Below are positions 1 through 12,196 of a DNA stretch of 64,000 bases, in pieces. The notes beneath the pieces are model-generated. The model was not told the origin of the DNA. It was given only the letters and a program-made list of their open reading frames with translations, and searched no databases. Within the stretch, counting starts at the first letter, position 1, and every line of letters begins with the position of its first letter. The translations under genes and the position numbers were made by a program. Source of the stretch: Linnemannia hyalina (lineage: Eukaryota > Mortierellomycota > Mortierellomycetes > Mortierellales > Mortierellaceae). The stretch lies in NCBI GenBank assembly GCA_019671135.1, contig JAHRHY010000004.1:682001-746000 (forward strand), read 5' to 3'.

Positions 1-1284
1 TGTCGTGGACCGCCACGTCGTTAGTTTGTGTGGTGTTTCCGTCGAAGATCGTGGTGATGTCGTAGAAGGGTGACGTTGACACTATTGGGGTTTGAGCCAC
101 TCCGTCTACTATGTCCATGGTGAACGATGTGTAATCTTGTCCCTACGTTTTTGTTTCCAAAGCGAAGCAGAAAGCAAGTTATGTTTTAGGTGTAGAAAAA
201 ATACGTAGTACAGTGCAATGAGCGAGCAAATATTTATGCACTAAAAAAAAAAGGAGCTGGTTACCGTAGTAGTTTTGTTGTCTTGTCCAATCCCTCCCAG
301 GAATGTGATCCCGCCTCGAGTTCCCGTAAAGAAATAGCTCGAGAGAAAGTTATCGGGTCCCTTGAAGATTTGGCGATTGGGTGAGGGAGATGCGGTGGGG
401 TCTGTGAACGGATATGACTCGATGACGACGTTTGTGCTTATGTTGTAGTTGTGGTGCATCATGTACAGATGGTTCTCCGCATAGACCACCTTTATACGGC
501 CTTGAGAACGCGTCTTTCGAAAAAATCCGGGTCTTGGCAGATCCGTCCGATTGAACCACGGTTCGGGCAATAGGTCGATTTGGTTTCTGGCAGTGTACTC
601 TCCCAATATCTCATTCTGTAGAAGGTATATACGCACAAATAATTGGAAAAAAGCATACATTCGATAATAAAAGGGAGGTGATTAGGACGGCGCCAAAGGT
701 TCACTTTTCGTTGTTGTTTTTTGACATAGCAAAAGTGGTCGATCACCTACCAAATTCCAGATGCCGGCAAGATGGAGGTACCTTTTCGTCTCACTGAGGA
801 CCCCGAACCGAATAACAGACCCCACGTCATCCGTGAACATATGCACCAGAGTGTCGACTCCATTCCTGTCAACATAAAATGACATATGCGCCACCGAGTC
901 CGTGTCCCATCCGTATAAAGATGACGTCCTGATACTCGTCCACGCTTCCGTTTCGGGATCATATCGGATTCCCACAGGAACATCGGCAGGTTTAGGAGAT
1001 ATGTAATCCTTGTTCCTGAAAAATGCCGTGAAGACGCCTTTGCTGCTAACGGTACAGTCGACAGTGCCAAAGGGCATCTTCCAGTATGAGAATGGCCTAG
1101 ACTGGGAGAACGACACTCTTGACCACATGCCTAAGCTGAGTTGGTCTGGGTTGGGGAGCGATTTGACGAGGAGGAAGCCCTCCTTGCCGTTTATTAACCC
1201 ATTAGTAATGCCGTAAAGTGCTGTTGAAGTTGGATCTGTGGCGATACAATCCAGAAGCACCGTGCTATTTTCATAATACGACAT
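1..1284 (-). CDS. single-pass membrane family protein, member A (3' end outside window)
   Basis: Three exons are visible on the minus strand: 1284-751, 615-265 and 142 to beyond base 1. All junctions are GT-AG and phase 0. The protein starts MSYYENSTVLLDCIATDP and carries the family signatures LDCIA.DP, a DGTF/GVFTAFF strand, and IRYDPETEAW followed by SLYGWDTD, a spacing that suggests repeated beta-strand blades. Exon 2 matches member B (IFKGPDN, FLGG motifs). Exon 3 begins GQDYTSFTMDIVDG, again like B. The transmembrane segment and tail expected from B lie outside the window. There is no N-terminal signal peptide. Closest relative in the window is member B directly downstream on the same strand, so the two probably arose by tandem duplication. 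I do not recognise a named domain and assign no function. Confidence 0.8.
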
Positions 1285-2545
1285 GACACCCGAGGGACGT
1301 TAATATTGGTGTTTTTGTTGGCGGTGTGGGTGTGAGAGTGTTGGTGGGTGATAGTGGGTGTTGAAAGAAGAGGAGAGGTAGGAAGACGAATCAAGAGAGT
1401 ACGAGAGTAAGAGAGCTTGAGAGTGTGACAAGGTGATGGTGTAGCTGTGTGTAAGGAGGTAAGAAGAGGATAAAGAAGGAGGGAAGAGAAGAGTACGAGA
1501 GATAAGAGAAATCGAGTTTAATTGTCTCTTTTGACAGGACTTATGCAAAAAGCGAAAAGGAACAAACTCATTCACCCGCACAACTCGGGGCATGGAAAGA
1601 AAAATAGAGGCGTGTTGTTTTTGCTCACACAAAGGAAATAAGTCTTTGTGCATGCATGCAACAACATCAACAATAACAAAAAAACCACAGCCTAATCATG
1701 TTCTTGTTCTTCTCTTGCACCCTGTTGGGGTAACGCCATCCAGTTGGCGCCACTGCTCCGAATCGTATGCGACTGTTCCTTCCAGTGGCATTCGTAGACG
1801 CACCACCTTTGCCCAAAAAGCAAAGAAAGGTTACCCAGGTCACCGGTAACAAGAAGTCATGATGACATGGTGGTAAACTCAGGTGTAAAGTCCCAACAAA
1901 AAAGAAAAAGAAATAAAGGATGAATGGAGAAAAATTTGCTCTCATTTCCAGCTTGTACAAACGTTGTTAATATGCAAGGCTAAAACCAAGAGCACTTTTG
2001 TGCCAAAATGGCTAAGGATTTCGAAAGATGGAAGGAAGGGAGGAAGGAAGGGAAGGGAACAGCCGTCCCCAGGTCAGGATGGGAAACGTGAACAATGCGC
2101 ACTGCCCTGGGTAAGAGCAATTATTGCATGCTTTCTTTGTGTTTTGTGTTGATATATTTTCTGATAGAAAACAAATGAGATATGGTGGAACAAACGACAG
2201 GGGGAAATGAAGCGCAGTGAGAGATGGATGAGGACAAGCAAAAATTGATGTAGCGCGAACACAAGATGATTGGTCTGATGACGACTTGAATATCACTCCC
2301 CTTCCTTTTCCATGGGAGAGCGAGAGAGTGACAGATAAGATTCGAAATGAAGGTGGCCCAAGGCAGTTCTGAACTCGGAATTCGAAGGTATCATTCTTGT
2401 TGGTGGGTCTTGGAGGTGCGCTGGAAGGTATCCTTTGAAGTGCTCACCATCGTCAATTGCTTCTCAAAGTAGGTGCACGAAATTGACACTGATGGCAGGT
2501 TAGGCTATGTATTGCTTGGTATCAATGTACAAGGAGGAAAATAAA
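1285..2545. other. intergenic: leader of member A and 3' flank of member B
   Basis: About 1.26 kb with no convincing gene. The first 280 bases are purine-rich on the plus strand, that is, a pyrimidine-rich leader for the minus-strand gene A. A GGAAG-type microsatellite lies near 2030-2060. The short open frames here are low-complexity and lack splice or domain support. Confidence 0.6.
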
Positions 2546-4433
2546 CTACGACTGAGCACTACCACCAAGAGAGGTGACAGTGTTGGGGCGAGGGTGTTGT
2601 GAATACTCTGGGGTTTGACTCTCGTCGCGCGCGTATGCGGGGGGTGTGGAATGAGAATAGTCAACAGAGGTAGCGAACTCGGGTGGAAGGTCGGAAGTGA
2701 AATACTGGTTTGCGATCCGCTCCTCGTAGGCGATCATCGCGAGGTTAGTTGTTGTCGGCGGTACTGCAGCACCCATGGTAGACCTCCTTGCGCTCAATTC
2801 TATATCCTGGTCCTGGTGTTGTTGTTGTTGTGCCTCTGCGACTGCACGCTTCTTGGCCTTGCGACGGTTGTTATACTTGACGAGGATGAATAACACGACG
2901 AAACAGGCCACAACGATCCCGAATTTCTGCGAACCCGTCAGCTTAGCCTTGGTATTAGCTTCATCATAATTCCTCTGCCAGATGTAATCCACCAAGTTCT
3001 TGGCATGATGGGTGATACCTGAAAACAAACCGGGTACAATGACATTGACCAAGCCAAGGGTGGTCGTGCCGTTCACTCCAACGATAGAGAACTCATAGAT
3101 CCCCTCCGAGGCCAGTCCGACGACAAAGGGGTTCTGTCCTGGCAATTGTCCACCGACCGTCACAAAGTTCTCGTGGATTGACACGGTTCCGGTTTTTCGA
3201 TCGCTTGAGTGCTCGTCGGTAGTGTGGTTATAGAATGGGGACGTGTGCACGACTGGAGTTTGAGGGATTCCGTCCAGTAAGTCCATGGTAAACGAGCTAT
3301 ACTCCCCGGCCTATCGTTTTTTTTTCCAAGAAAAAAAAAAAAAGACAATGGGTTGTTAATTGCAGGCGGTCAAGGAAAATAACGTGAAGTGTAAATATTC
3401 TAAAGTGTAATGAGAAGTCAACAAGTTATTATCTACCAGCTTGGTTCCATTATAGTTTCCTAGGCCTCCCAGGAAAGTAGTATTGCCTCGAATTCCAGCA
3501 AAAAAATATTTAGGTCTGAAGTTATCGGGTCCTTTAAAAGTTTGGCGGTTTGTGGAAGGAGGGGCGGCTGGGTCTGCGAAGGGAATCGAGTCGATGGTGA
3601 CGTTCTCTGGATGGTTGTAGTACATCATGTAGAGGCGGCCGTTCGCATAGATCATCTTCTTCTGGAGTGAATGATGAGGCTTTCCGAACGCTCCGAGGTT
3701 TATGTATGGTTCTGCATAACCGGCCCTATCCCCGCGCTTCGCGTCGAGCATGCCGCCGGACTCGTACTCTCCTGTCTTCGAATTCTACGAACGATAAGTG
3801 ACAAAAAAAAAGCACGTGAGCGTGCAGCAAGTGAAGTGCGAATAAAAGATGTCACGATTTCACATTCATTATTGGACTACAGCAAAAGCTGCTTACCTGC
3901 TTCCAGACACTGGCCAGCTGAAGGACGTTCTTTGCCTCATTAAGGACCCCGAACCGAATAACAGTACTATCAGCATCCGTCAACAAGTGTACCAGAGACT
4001 CGACTCCATCATTATTGATATAGAAAGACGTGTGCGTCCAATCATCCGTGGCCCAACCATACAAAGGCGACGTCTTGATACTGGTCCACTTTTGCGTCTC
4101 GGGGTCATATCGGACGCCGACAGGGATACTGACAATTCCAGGGGTGAGCAATTGACCATTATTGAAAAATGCGGTAAAGACACCCTTACTGCTGACAGAA
4201 CAATCGGTGCTCCTGAAGGATGGCCGCCAGTAAGAGAAGGGTATAGCCTTCTCCTCTGATACCATAGACCACATGTTGAGGCTGACGTGATCAGGGTTCG
4301 GGGATGACTTGACGAGGAAGAAGCTCTTCACATTGCCGGCGTAGCTCCATCCAGTGGCGATGCCGTAGAGTGTTGTTGAAGTTGGGTCTGAGGCGATACA
4401 GTCCAAAGGGATCTGGCTGTTGTAGGTCGACAT
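2546..4433 (-). CDS. single-pass membrane family protein, member B
   Basis: Exons 4433-3897, 3784-3437 and 3310-2546, all phase 0, give 549 residues. The N-terminal ~430 residues hold the beta-rich region shared with members A, C and D. Around residue 440 is a transmembrane segment (GIVVACFVVLFILV) followed by a basic stop-transfer stretch (KYNNRRKAKKR). The tail is Gln-, Ser- and Pro-rich and cytoplasmic by the positive-inside rule. The start at 4433 was chosen because it aligns with the starts of A and C and lies after a pyrimidine-rich leader; upstream in-frame ATGs would add a long low-complexity extension. No signal peptide precedes the presumed extracytoplasmic domain, which is odd for this topology. 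The overall plan resembles a surface sensor or adhesion protein, but that is inference from topology only. Confidence 0.85.
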
Positions 4434-5345
4434 GGCTGGAGTTTGTTTTGGTGGGTAGATAACTTTGGGCGAGAGGCGGTGTGTGCTACAAGATGGATGG
4501 ATGTGGGTAGGAGCTTGATTGAGAAAAAAGAAAAATGAAGGAAGGGTAAGAGGAGGAAAGAGAAGAGTATAGGAGAGGATGGCAAAAGGCATCGGGGGAA
4601 TGGACGGTTCGTGGCACCTTTTAAAGATAAACGCAAACATGGGCGTACCGAGTTCAGCAATGCTCATCCAATTATCTCTTTTTTTTTGCTCACGATTGAA
4701 GAAACCTTGTGCACAACAGCCCATTTTTATTTCTTTGCATCCTGATGGGACGATCAACTTTTCATGCACGATATAGATGCGTTTTTAACTGGACATCGAC
4801 TGGGGCGCTTTAATCCATCTCCACTCATGATTCACCATCTTCGTCTCAGTTAACAAAGGAGAGTGGTATTTCTAATCATCATCACCAGAATGATCAACTC
4901 CAACCGGCGATATGAATGACATGGGTAACAAAAAACAAAGGAAGCCAACTCATATGTTTTTGTTAACCTTATCAGAGCAAGTGAGACCCAAGAGCTCTAA
5001 CCTTATTTTTCCTCAAAGTCGAACAAAGGTGATGGCAGTGCTTCGGTGCTGGTTGTGCAGACCATGAAAGCCAACGAAGGAGAGGGTTGTCCCGAGGAAT
5101 CGACAGTTGTGAGGGCATCGAATCTCTCTCTACCATGGATTACCGACATCCAACTAAAAAAGGGATCCTTGGGTGTGTGCACAACAAGAAGATACCCCTC
5201 CTCGCCAAGGTTGCCCAACTAAAGGAAGTGTCCAAGCAAAATAGTAACGTAACAACTGCCAATTTATTGTCGCATACGATGGGAGAGTCTAGATATGTAT
5301 AATTAGGTGGTGGACGGTTCTAAAGATTTGTCTGTCAATACACGT
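4434..5345. other. intergenic: leader of member B and 3' flank of member C
   Basis: Pyrimidine-rich leader for member B between 4434 and 4600. A minus-strand open frame of 71 codons at 5003-5218 has fairly normal composition but no recognisable domain and no supporting splice partners, so I leave it unassigned. Confidence 0.5.
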
Positions 5346-7117
5346 CTAAGAGGTGTAATTGGGCAGCCTTGACTCCATCCTCGGTCGTATCGATGCTAAC
5401 GGTGGGCCAATGGTCCGAAAACTTGTGTGATCAGGTATGCACTCGTCCTCGGGGATGATGCCCACACTGTGCACCTCGTGCTTCCCAACAAACGACGGTA
5501 GTTCCATTGACTTCAAATGTCGCTCTCTCTCCTCCATCTCGTTCTTGCGGAATTGCTTCCTGCGCCGTGCACGTCGCCATAAGGAGCATCCAACCACCAA
5601 CACTGCCATTAACACGACCGCTCCTACAACCCCTCCGATAATCTTCCTGCTTTGTTCCTGCTGCTGCTCCAACTCAACTCCATTGTCAAGTGCTTGTATT
5701 TTATTTTTCAGTTTCGAGACAACTCGCGGAGATAAACTGTTGAGGTTGTCCAGGATCCTGACCTTGTAAGGTCCCTCTAATGTTCCTGCAGCTTGTCCAA
5801 AGATAGTGAACTGGTATAGTCCCACAGAGGTCAGGGCTACCACGAATGGCTCCTGTCCCTCGATCAAACCCCCTACGACCTGCCAGTTCTGGTCCACCGA
5901 GAAGCTGGAGGAATTGTCGCTCCGGATTATAGTGTGTTCGAAGTACTTCCTGCCCTCCTGCTTCTCAGTCGTGTATATCTTGAATACCTAATGCACGTAA
6001 AATAATAAGTAAAGTAAGTATCGAAACCATCAATCATAAGCACTATGATAGTCAAAAGCGATCCTCCGGATGTACGACAACTTACATTGTCGACCTCAAA
6101 GACACCACCAAAGAACGCCATCCCATTGCGATCTCCGCCAAATACATAATGCTGAGCCATATATGTCCCACGATTAGACACACCCTGGTATGCACAAGGT
6201 TCGCCAAGTCGAGTACCAACCGAGGCTGTCAAAATGACCGGGCAAGAATCGTTCTGCGGAAAAGTTCCGCTTAGGAAGAACGTCCCTCCGTGGTATGTCA
6301 TGAACCTTGTTGACCGGCCCTTGTTTGTCGAAAAGAAGCCCTGGCGAGAGTAGTCGAACGAGTTGTAGATCCATCCAAAGTCCACTGTTTCCGGCCTGAT
6401 GAACGCGTTGACTTCTTCTCTCTACATGCCGGGTTCAGAAAGAAGCAAGGTTAGTTTTTGTTTTGTTTTTGTTTGCATTTGAATTTAATGTATCTCAGTT
6501 ATGGTACTGTACAACGAACAGGAAATGCGCAACGGAATTGATTTCCCTTTCATTCGTCGACTTACCAGCTCAAAAAAGCTGTTGGGCCAGAGTATGTTGG
6601 TTTCGTACTCCACACCTGCAATTGTGAGCTGGTGACCAACATCGCTGGTCAAGAAGTGTAACGCATTTCCGTATGTAGAGTTTATGTAATATGACCTGTG
6701 GATGAGGCGGTCGGATGTCCATCCGTACATGGACGGACCCCGGATAGCGGTCCATGTGTCACTAACAGGGCTATAGATAAACCCCATTGGTAGCAAGGTC
6801 GCCGGCGATGTAGTTCGATAGGGGCTTCTAAAGAAGGCTGTGACCTCGCCATTGCCGTTCACTGCACAGTCGACAGAAGTGAAGGTCGGGTAGCTGTACG
6901 AGAGACCCTTGCTGTTGTTGGTATGTGCGAATACTTCCCAAGTGAGAGTGGCCAGGTTTGTAGGACTGGCGTTGGATCTGACAAGGATGATGGTCGATTC
7001 TCTGTATCCGTAGTTGTTGGTGGATGAACCATCGTTGGCGCTCGCAACCCCGTAGAGATATCTCGAGTATGGATCTGCGGCAATGCAGTCCAGGTTGAGA
7101 GTCCCTTGCATTGCCAT
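5346..7117 (-). CDS. single-pass membrane family protein, member C
   Basis: Exons 7117-6566, 6421-6086 and 5987-5346, phase 0 at both introns, give 509 residues. The start MAMQGTLNLDCIAADP aligns with A and B (LDCIA.DP). The beta-rich region includes GFIYSPVSDTWTAI and SMYGWTSDR, matching the IRYDPETEAW and SLYGW region of A. Near residue 400 there is a short coiled coil-like segment, then a transmembrane helix (GGVVGAVVLMAVLVVGC) and a strongly basic anchor (RRARRRKQFRK). The cytoplasmic tail is shorter than in B and D and is charged. It is more divergent than A is from B, so it is probably an older duplicate. No signal peptide is visible. Function unknown. Confidence 0.85.
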
Positions 7118-8189
7118 GGTTCTTTCTCGCGGGTTCCTGTGTAATCAGAGCAAAGGAAGGTGGAGATCAATGAGGTTGAAAAGAGATGTTGTGGATTGAA
7201 GAGGTGGTGGCAAAAAAAGAAAGAGGGATGAAGTGCGCAAAAGAAATAAAACGGTGAGAAGTGGACGAAAAGAACAAGGAAAAGAAAAACAAAATCATAC
7301 CAAATCAAAGTGGTCGGAGGTTTAATGCACTAACGGGCAAAAACAACTAACACGCTCTTGAATTGGGGCATGTAAGGAATAGCGACAATGCATATCATGC
7401 ACAAGCGGTCGAAAAAAAAAAATATGGTCCCAGGAGTACCACTATACCATTGAACATATGTGAGCATTTATGTACGTTATGTCAAGAAAAGGGACGGAAA
7501 AATGAAAGGGGAATGAGGAGGCCGAGCCATTGCATGTACAGCGCCGTTGCAAAAAGTAATAGGCAAATTCTTTTTGCAACGGCACTGTACACTATCCCAC
7601 CTTTATGTCCAAGTCTGTTGTCAAGTGCATGTCATCTCTTATTTGAACGAGCTCTGCCATTCACATCCCTCGGTCGAGCGCCTCAACATCCTGTCTGGGA
7701 CCAAAGCGAGTCGTCTTAATCATGAGCCATGCATGCATTAATTAGTCGACGGTTTGCTGAAGGAAAATTCAAGTCACAGCCATGGCAACTTTTCTTTTGG
7801 AGTCGTAACATTGACAAACAGGTCGTTGCAAAACAAAAGGATGGCAGTCTTGTGTCTGTTTGCGTCCGTGTGCTGTATGTACCTTTCATCGACCCCTCTT
7901 CACCTGTCACTGATCAACTGGCATACAGACGCGTCCACAATTATCAAGAACAAGAGACATGTCCAATCATATGCGAGCGTCGTGGGAGCATACTAAGGCA
8001 ATTGGGTTTACCCATGAGTACAATGGACGTTTATTTTATTCATTTTCTTGTGCGCAAAGGCCTTGGTACCTTCTCTCCCTACCCTTTGCTGTGAAAAGAA
8101 CACAAAGAACATAAAAAGGCTGTCATGACCTTCTCTTCCTCTCATCACTTTTCTCCTTCCCCATTCCTCACCCTCATCACCATCCCCCC
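7118..8189. other. divergent intergenic region between member C and the monooxygenase
   Basis: Both flanking genes are transcribed away from this segment. It contains a poly-A tract near 7410, the imperfect 21-bp-stem hairpin described separately, and a pyrimidine-rich leader from about 8130 with an AT-rich TATA-like element near 8110 for the plus-strand gene. No coding sequence is supported. Confidence 0.6.
7536..7590. repeat. short hairpin with 21-bp stem
   Basis: Bases 7536-7556 and 7570-7590 are inverted complements with a single mismatch (C at 7542 against A, i.e. CGC versus TGC in the other arm's complement), separated by a 13-nt loop. The stem ends with GTAC at both sides. It lies in the intergenic space between two divergent genes. 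It could be a miniature inverted-repeat element, a small-RNA precursor or a transcription boundary. Confidence 0.85.
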
Positions 8190-10451
8190 ATGACCACATC
8201 GTCTCTCTCATCACCCCCAGAGGGTACAGCAGCAACAGCAGCACCACCAAAAACAGATGTCCCCGTCCTCATCTCAGGAGCAGGACCAACAGGCCTCCTT
8301 GCCGGCATCCTCCTCGCGAAAATGGGTATCCGCACCCACATCATCGAGCGCGACATGACCGTCTCTCCGCTCTCTAAAGCATTCTCTCTCCACCCGCGGA
8401 CTTTAGAAATCCTTCGACAAACCGGTCAGGACCTCTCGACTCGGTTCGAGAAACAGTCTTTAGAGTGTCATATGGGAAGGATGTATTTTGGAGGCAAGTT
8501 GACGGCAGAGTTACAATGGACGCCCGCAATGGAGTCGCAGTTTCACCATACTTGGGGTCTCCCTCAGACTTCGACTGTGAGGCTGTTGACGGAAGAGTAT
8601 GAGAGGACTGGGATGGGATATATTGATCGCGGGTGGGAGTTGGTCGACACCAAGGTCGTCGAGGACATTGTTGGCAAAAAGACCACGTCGTGGGTTGAGA
8701 CAACCATCCGCAGAGCGGTCGAGGGGACGAACTCGCGGAAGGGCGAGAGCGCGGTTTTGGGAACTGTTGAACAGGCGGGAGAGGATGAAGGGAAGCAATA
8801 CGAGATTAAGGTTGTCAAGTCCGATTTCTTAATTGGTGCCGATGGAGGGCGTTCGACTGTGCGCCATGTCCTCGACATCCCTTTTCCTGGCAGGACCCGC
8901 GATGCAAACATCATCCTCTTTGACGGACATATTGACACTGACATACCCCTGGATGAGATGGCGTAACGTTTTACCGGTGCATAAGATGGTCTCGCGGTTA
9001 CATGGCATTTCCTCGCCCCGTTATCGCATTTTCAATCATTTGTACTCACATGCAAATATATGCCTTCTCCTCCTTTGCAATTTAGATCAATCAATGGTAG
9101 CAACTTGCATGCAGTCGGCATGTTTCCCCTCAACGGCAACCGTGTCCGCTTCCTCCTCAGCGACGGGACATTGACCGAGGAAGAGTTTGCAGCCCGCAAG
9201 GTCAAGACGCCAACCAAAGAGTACTTTGAGAGGCTCCTCGAGGAGACTGTCACTCCGCACAAGGTCAAGATCCTCAGCTACAACTGGTTGACTTACTACC
9301 GAGCCAATGAACGGCGCGCTACGGAATTTGTGTACAAACAACGCATCATTCTTGCGGGCGATGCAGCTCACACCCACTCTCCCATGGGCGGACAAGGTAA
9401 CCTTTTCGATCCTCATTCTCTTCCCCTCATCCCAAACGTATTTGCGCTGACATGTCCAATTTCCCTCGTCCAAATAGGATTGAACACAGGACTGCAAGAC
9501 TCATACAACCTAGCATGGAAAATCGCTATGGTCCTCAAAGGCACAGCACCCCTTTCACTCGTCGACTCCTACAACGAGGAACGCATCCCGATCGCAGACG
9601 AAATCATCCAACTGTCCTCCAAGAATCTGAATTTTTTTGTCTCCGAGAGCTACTGGTTCTTTCAGGCCAGAAAAATCGGTCTGGCTTTATTCTCGTACCT
9701 GGCGCCGTACTTGCCTACAGGCACTGGTGGCCCTACTTTTGCAATGGTATGTCATCGTATCCTTCGTGTTTCCTTTTTCTTTAAAACCTTTCTTCATGTC
9801 GGGCCTGTGCTTCATTTCGCTAACAAGAATTTGTTTCATCTTTGCTCGTAAATTTAGCTGGGTCTTCGATACTACAAGAACTCATTAAACAAGGAGCACG
9901 CCACACATCACTACGCGCCAACGGCACCAGCATCCATCGGTAGACGAGCCCCCGACGATATTGTATACCCACTCGCCGCAGACTCCACTCCAGTTCGCCT
10001 GTACAACCTAATGGACATCCTCGGCGCATTCCAGATTCTGGTCTTCACAGCCGACTGCCAAGTTCAGAAACATGGCCTTGAGGCGACACTCTTTACTGAT
10101 GTTGAACACTACCAAAGATCTTGGCTCGCTCGATGGCCCGGTACCGGAACAGGCGCTGCTACGGGTGTGGCGGCGTCGAAGGCGTCACCTCAGTTCATGG
10201 TCCATATCATTTCTCATCCTGGTCTGGACGCGACCATTGGTGACAACGACCTGAAGAAGGGGTCAGGATATGGCAAGATGTATTTGGATTCCGAGGGTGG
10301 AGATTTGCATCGAAGGTACGGCATCACGGCCAAGGGTGGGATTGTAGTCGTCCGACCAGACACACATATCTCGTACCGCGTCGAGTCTTTTGATAAAGCA
10401 GCCTGGGTTGATGTGGACAAGTACTTTGGATCGATCCTTTGCAGGTCATAG
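8190..10451 (+). CDS. FAD-dependent aromatic-type monooxygenase (phenol hydroxylase-like)
   Basis: Four exons, 8190-8962, 9086-9396, 9478-9746 and 9858-10451, give 648 residues. The class A flavoprotein hydroxylase motifs are all present: the dinucleotide-binding GAGPTG at about residues 30-35, the DG motif (LIGADGGRSTVRH, ~214-226), and the GD motif (LAGDAAHTHSPMGGQG, ~347) that leads into the typical NTG.QD..NLAWK helix. That last motif is split exactly by the second intron. The C-terminal ~170 residues fit the thioredoxin-like domain of phenol 2-monooxygenase relatives and contain VVRPD.HISYRV, a common ending of this family. Such enzymes use NAD(P)H and O2 to hydroxylate aromatic substrates. 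The substrate cannot be read from sequence. No cluster partners are adjacent, so a stand-alone detoxifying or catabolic role is as likely as secondary metabolism. Confidence 0.93.
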
Positions 10452-10540
10452 TTAACTTTATTGTTTGTCAAACAAAGAAAAAAAACGAATAGTAATATGA
10501 TATTGTTGTCGTGAATGAATGAAAGGTTATGTAAGGAAAA

Positions 10541-10542
<2 letters not shown>

Positions 10543-10575
<33 letters not shown>
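10543..10575. repeat. (GT)n microsatellite
   Basis: About 16 uninterrupted GT dinucleotides, just 3' of the monooxygenase gene. Confidence 0.95.
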
Positions 10576-10578
<3 letters not shown>

Positions 10579-12114
10579 AGAAGAAAAGTGATAGGGCAGC
10601 TTCATTTCATATTTGTTTGTAGCTCTTATTGGTTGCGCAGAATGTACCGAGGTGAAAAATATGAAGCATTGCCCTGCTTGCGTGAACACATTCATCCAGA
10701 CATGAAGAAGCAAAAACAGGAAAGTGGGAGAAAATGAAGGAAGGAGACAAGAAGGAAGAAAAGAGCCATGTCTACTGCACATGCGAGTTAGAAGGAAAAG
10801 GTCAATGGGTTGGTGCCTTCTCTAGTCGGTGTTTGTATGAGTGAATGTATCAAGAGGTTCCAACCAAATATAGATCAATTGATTGAAGAAAGGGCTCTCC
10901 CCTCGCAAGGAATAGAGATCGCTGCTTTTTCTTTCCTTTGAGAGCATCCTTCCTATCTAATTCACACACACACACACGCACACACACACAATCTCTCTCT
11001 CTTTGATCTTTATCTTGCTGCTTACTTCGTGTGGCACTCGTGGGAGTGTTCTTTATCTGCTGTTCAACCCTTATAGCGTACTGTGCTTAAGTAAAACGAT
11101 GATCCATCGTCATTTTGCACGAGAGACAAAGAAAGACCAATTCCTTCCATCCCCCAGCGACAAAACGGACCGTGCTCTCCCTCCTCATCTCTTTTTTCGT
11201 CGAGAGGGGAACAAAACAAACGCAAAACAAACAGCCATAGAAAATGGATCACGTTGCAAAAATCGAGGGCCAATGCCACGTTTTGTTGTCATCTCTCCCT
11301 CGTTGATACTTCTATCTTTCAACTTGCTTTTTCATGTTTACCGCTGTACGCAATGCACAATGTTATTTCGCGTCATAAGTCGTGCGCCTCAATGCGTCCT
11401 TGATACCCGGTATCCACCAGTGTCTGCACTCTCCCTTTTTTTTCTCGTTCTTTACGATCCCTCTCTACTCTGCGTTGCACGACTAAATTAACATTTCAAG
11501 TTTCCATGTTCTTACGTCCTAACCAGGAACACATTTTTTCATTACCTGACAACAGGCTGGGTTGAGAGAAGAGTGACCGCACAGCTGGTTGTGTCTGGCG
11601 CCAACCTAAAGGTGGGGAGGAGAGTCAGTTCTTGAAGACTTTGTTCGACAAAAAAAGCCTTGGCGGGTTACGCTGCACCGCCCTGACAAGAATAGATCGG
11701 CCGTCAAGGTTGAAATTTGTCCATGCTGTGCGTATGTCACATCAAACAGGGTGTCCCCCACTTGTTTGTTTTTGAGTGTATGAGCTGACCGAAAGGAGCT
11801 GATAGAGGAAGAGAGAAAAAAAGCAGTTAGGGGAAGAGAGAAAAAAGGCAAATAAAAGTGGTCAGAAAGGGAAGGGGAACAAGAGATCGATGTGGCAGTG
11901 TAAAAACAAAGAGCTCACCATTGCTCAGATTTAGATTTGTTTACTCCGTCTCTGTCTGTCTGCCTGTCTGTCTGGGGATGGGTCAATTGACCACCTACTG
12001 TCCCCCCCCCCCCCCCTCCTTCTTTGCCGCTTTTTGTGAGCAAATGACACATTTGTCCCGGGCGCAATCGCTGCAACTCAAACGAACTGCGGGGTCTCCG
12101 CCACCTTGAACGAA

Positions 12115-12122
12115 TATAAATA
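12115..12122 (+). promoter_or_regulatory. TATA box of the His/Ser-rich gene
   Basis: TATAAATA stands 75 bases upstream of the chosen ATG at 12197 and is followed by a CT-rich leader. This spacing is why the ATG at 12134, only 12 bases after the TATA box, was rejected as the start. Confidence 0.7.
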
Positions 12123-12196
12123 CCTTCCTCACTTTGTCTTTCTTTTCTCTTTCTTTTCTTCAACCATACACACACTCACGCACAACACAACTCACC

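Larger units (their letters stand above)
10452..12196. other. intergenic: microsatellites and promoter of the His-rich gene
   Basis: About 1.7 kb without a supportable gene. It contains a (GT)n tract at ~10543-10575, a CA-rich tract at ~10963-10990, and a C homopolymer near 12002. A TATAAATA element at 12115-12122 is followed by a pyrimidine-rich leader up to the next gene. A 162-codon plus-strand frame at 11003-11491 has no gene-like composition. Confidence 0.65.

Noticed and set aside
12134..12196. Upstream ATG at 12134 as start of the His-rich protein
   Set aside because: It lies 12 bases after the TATA box, inside the expected transcription start region.
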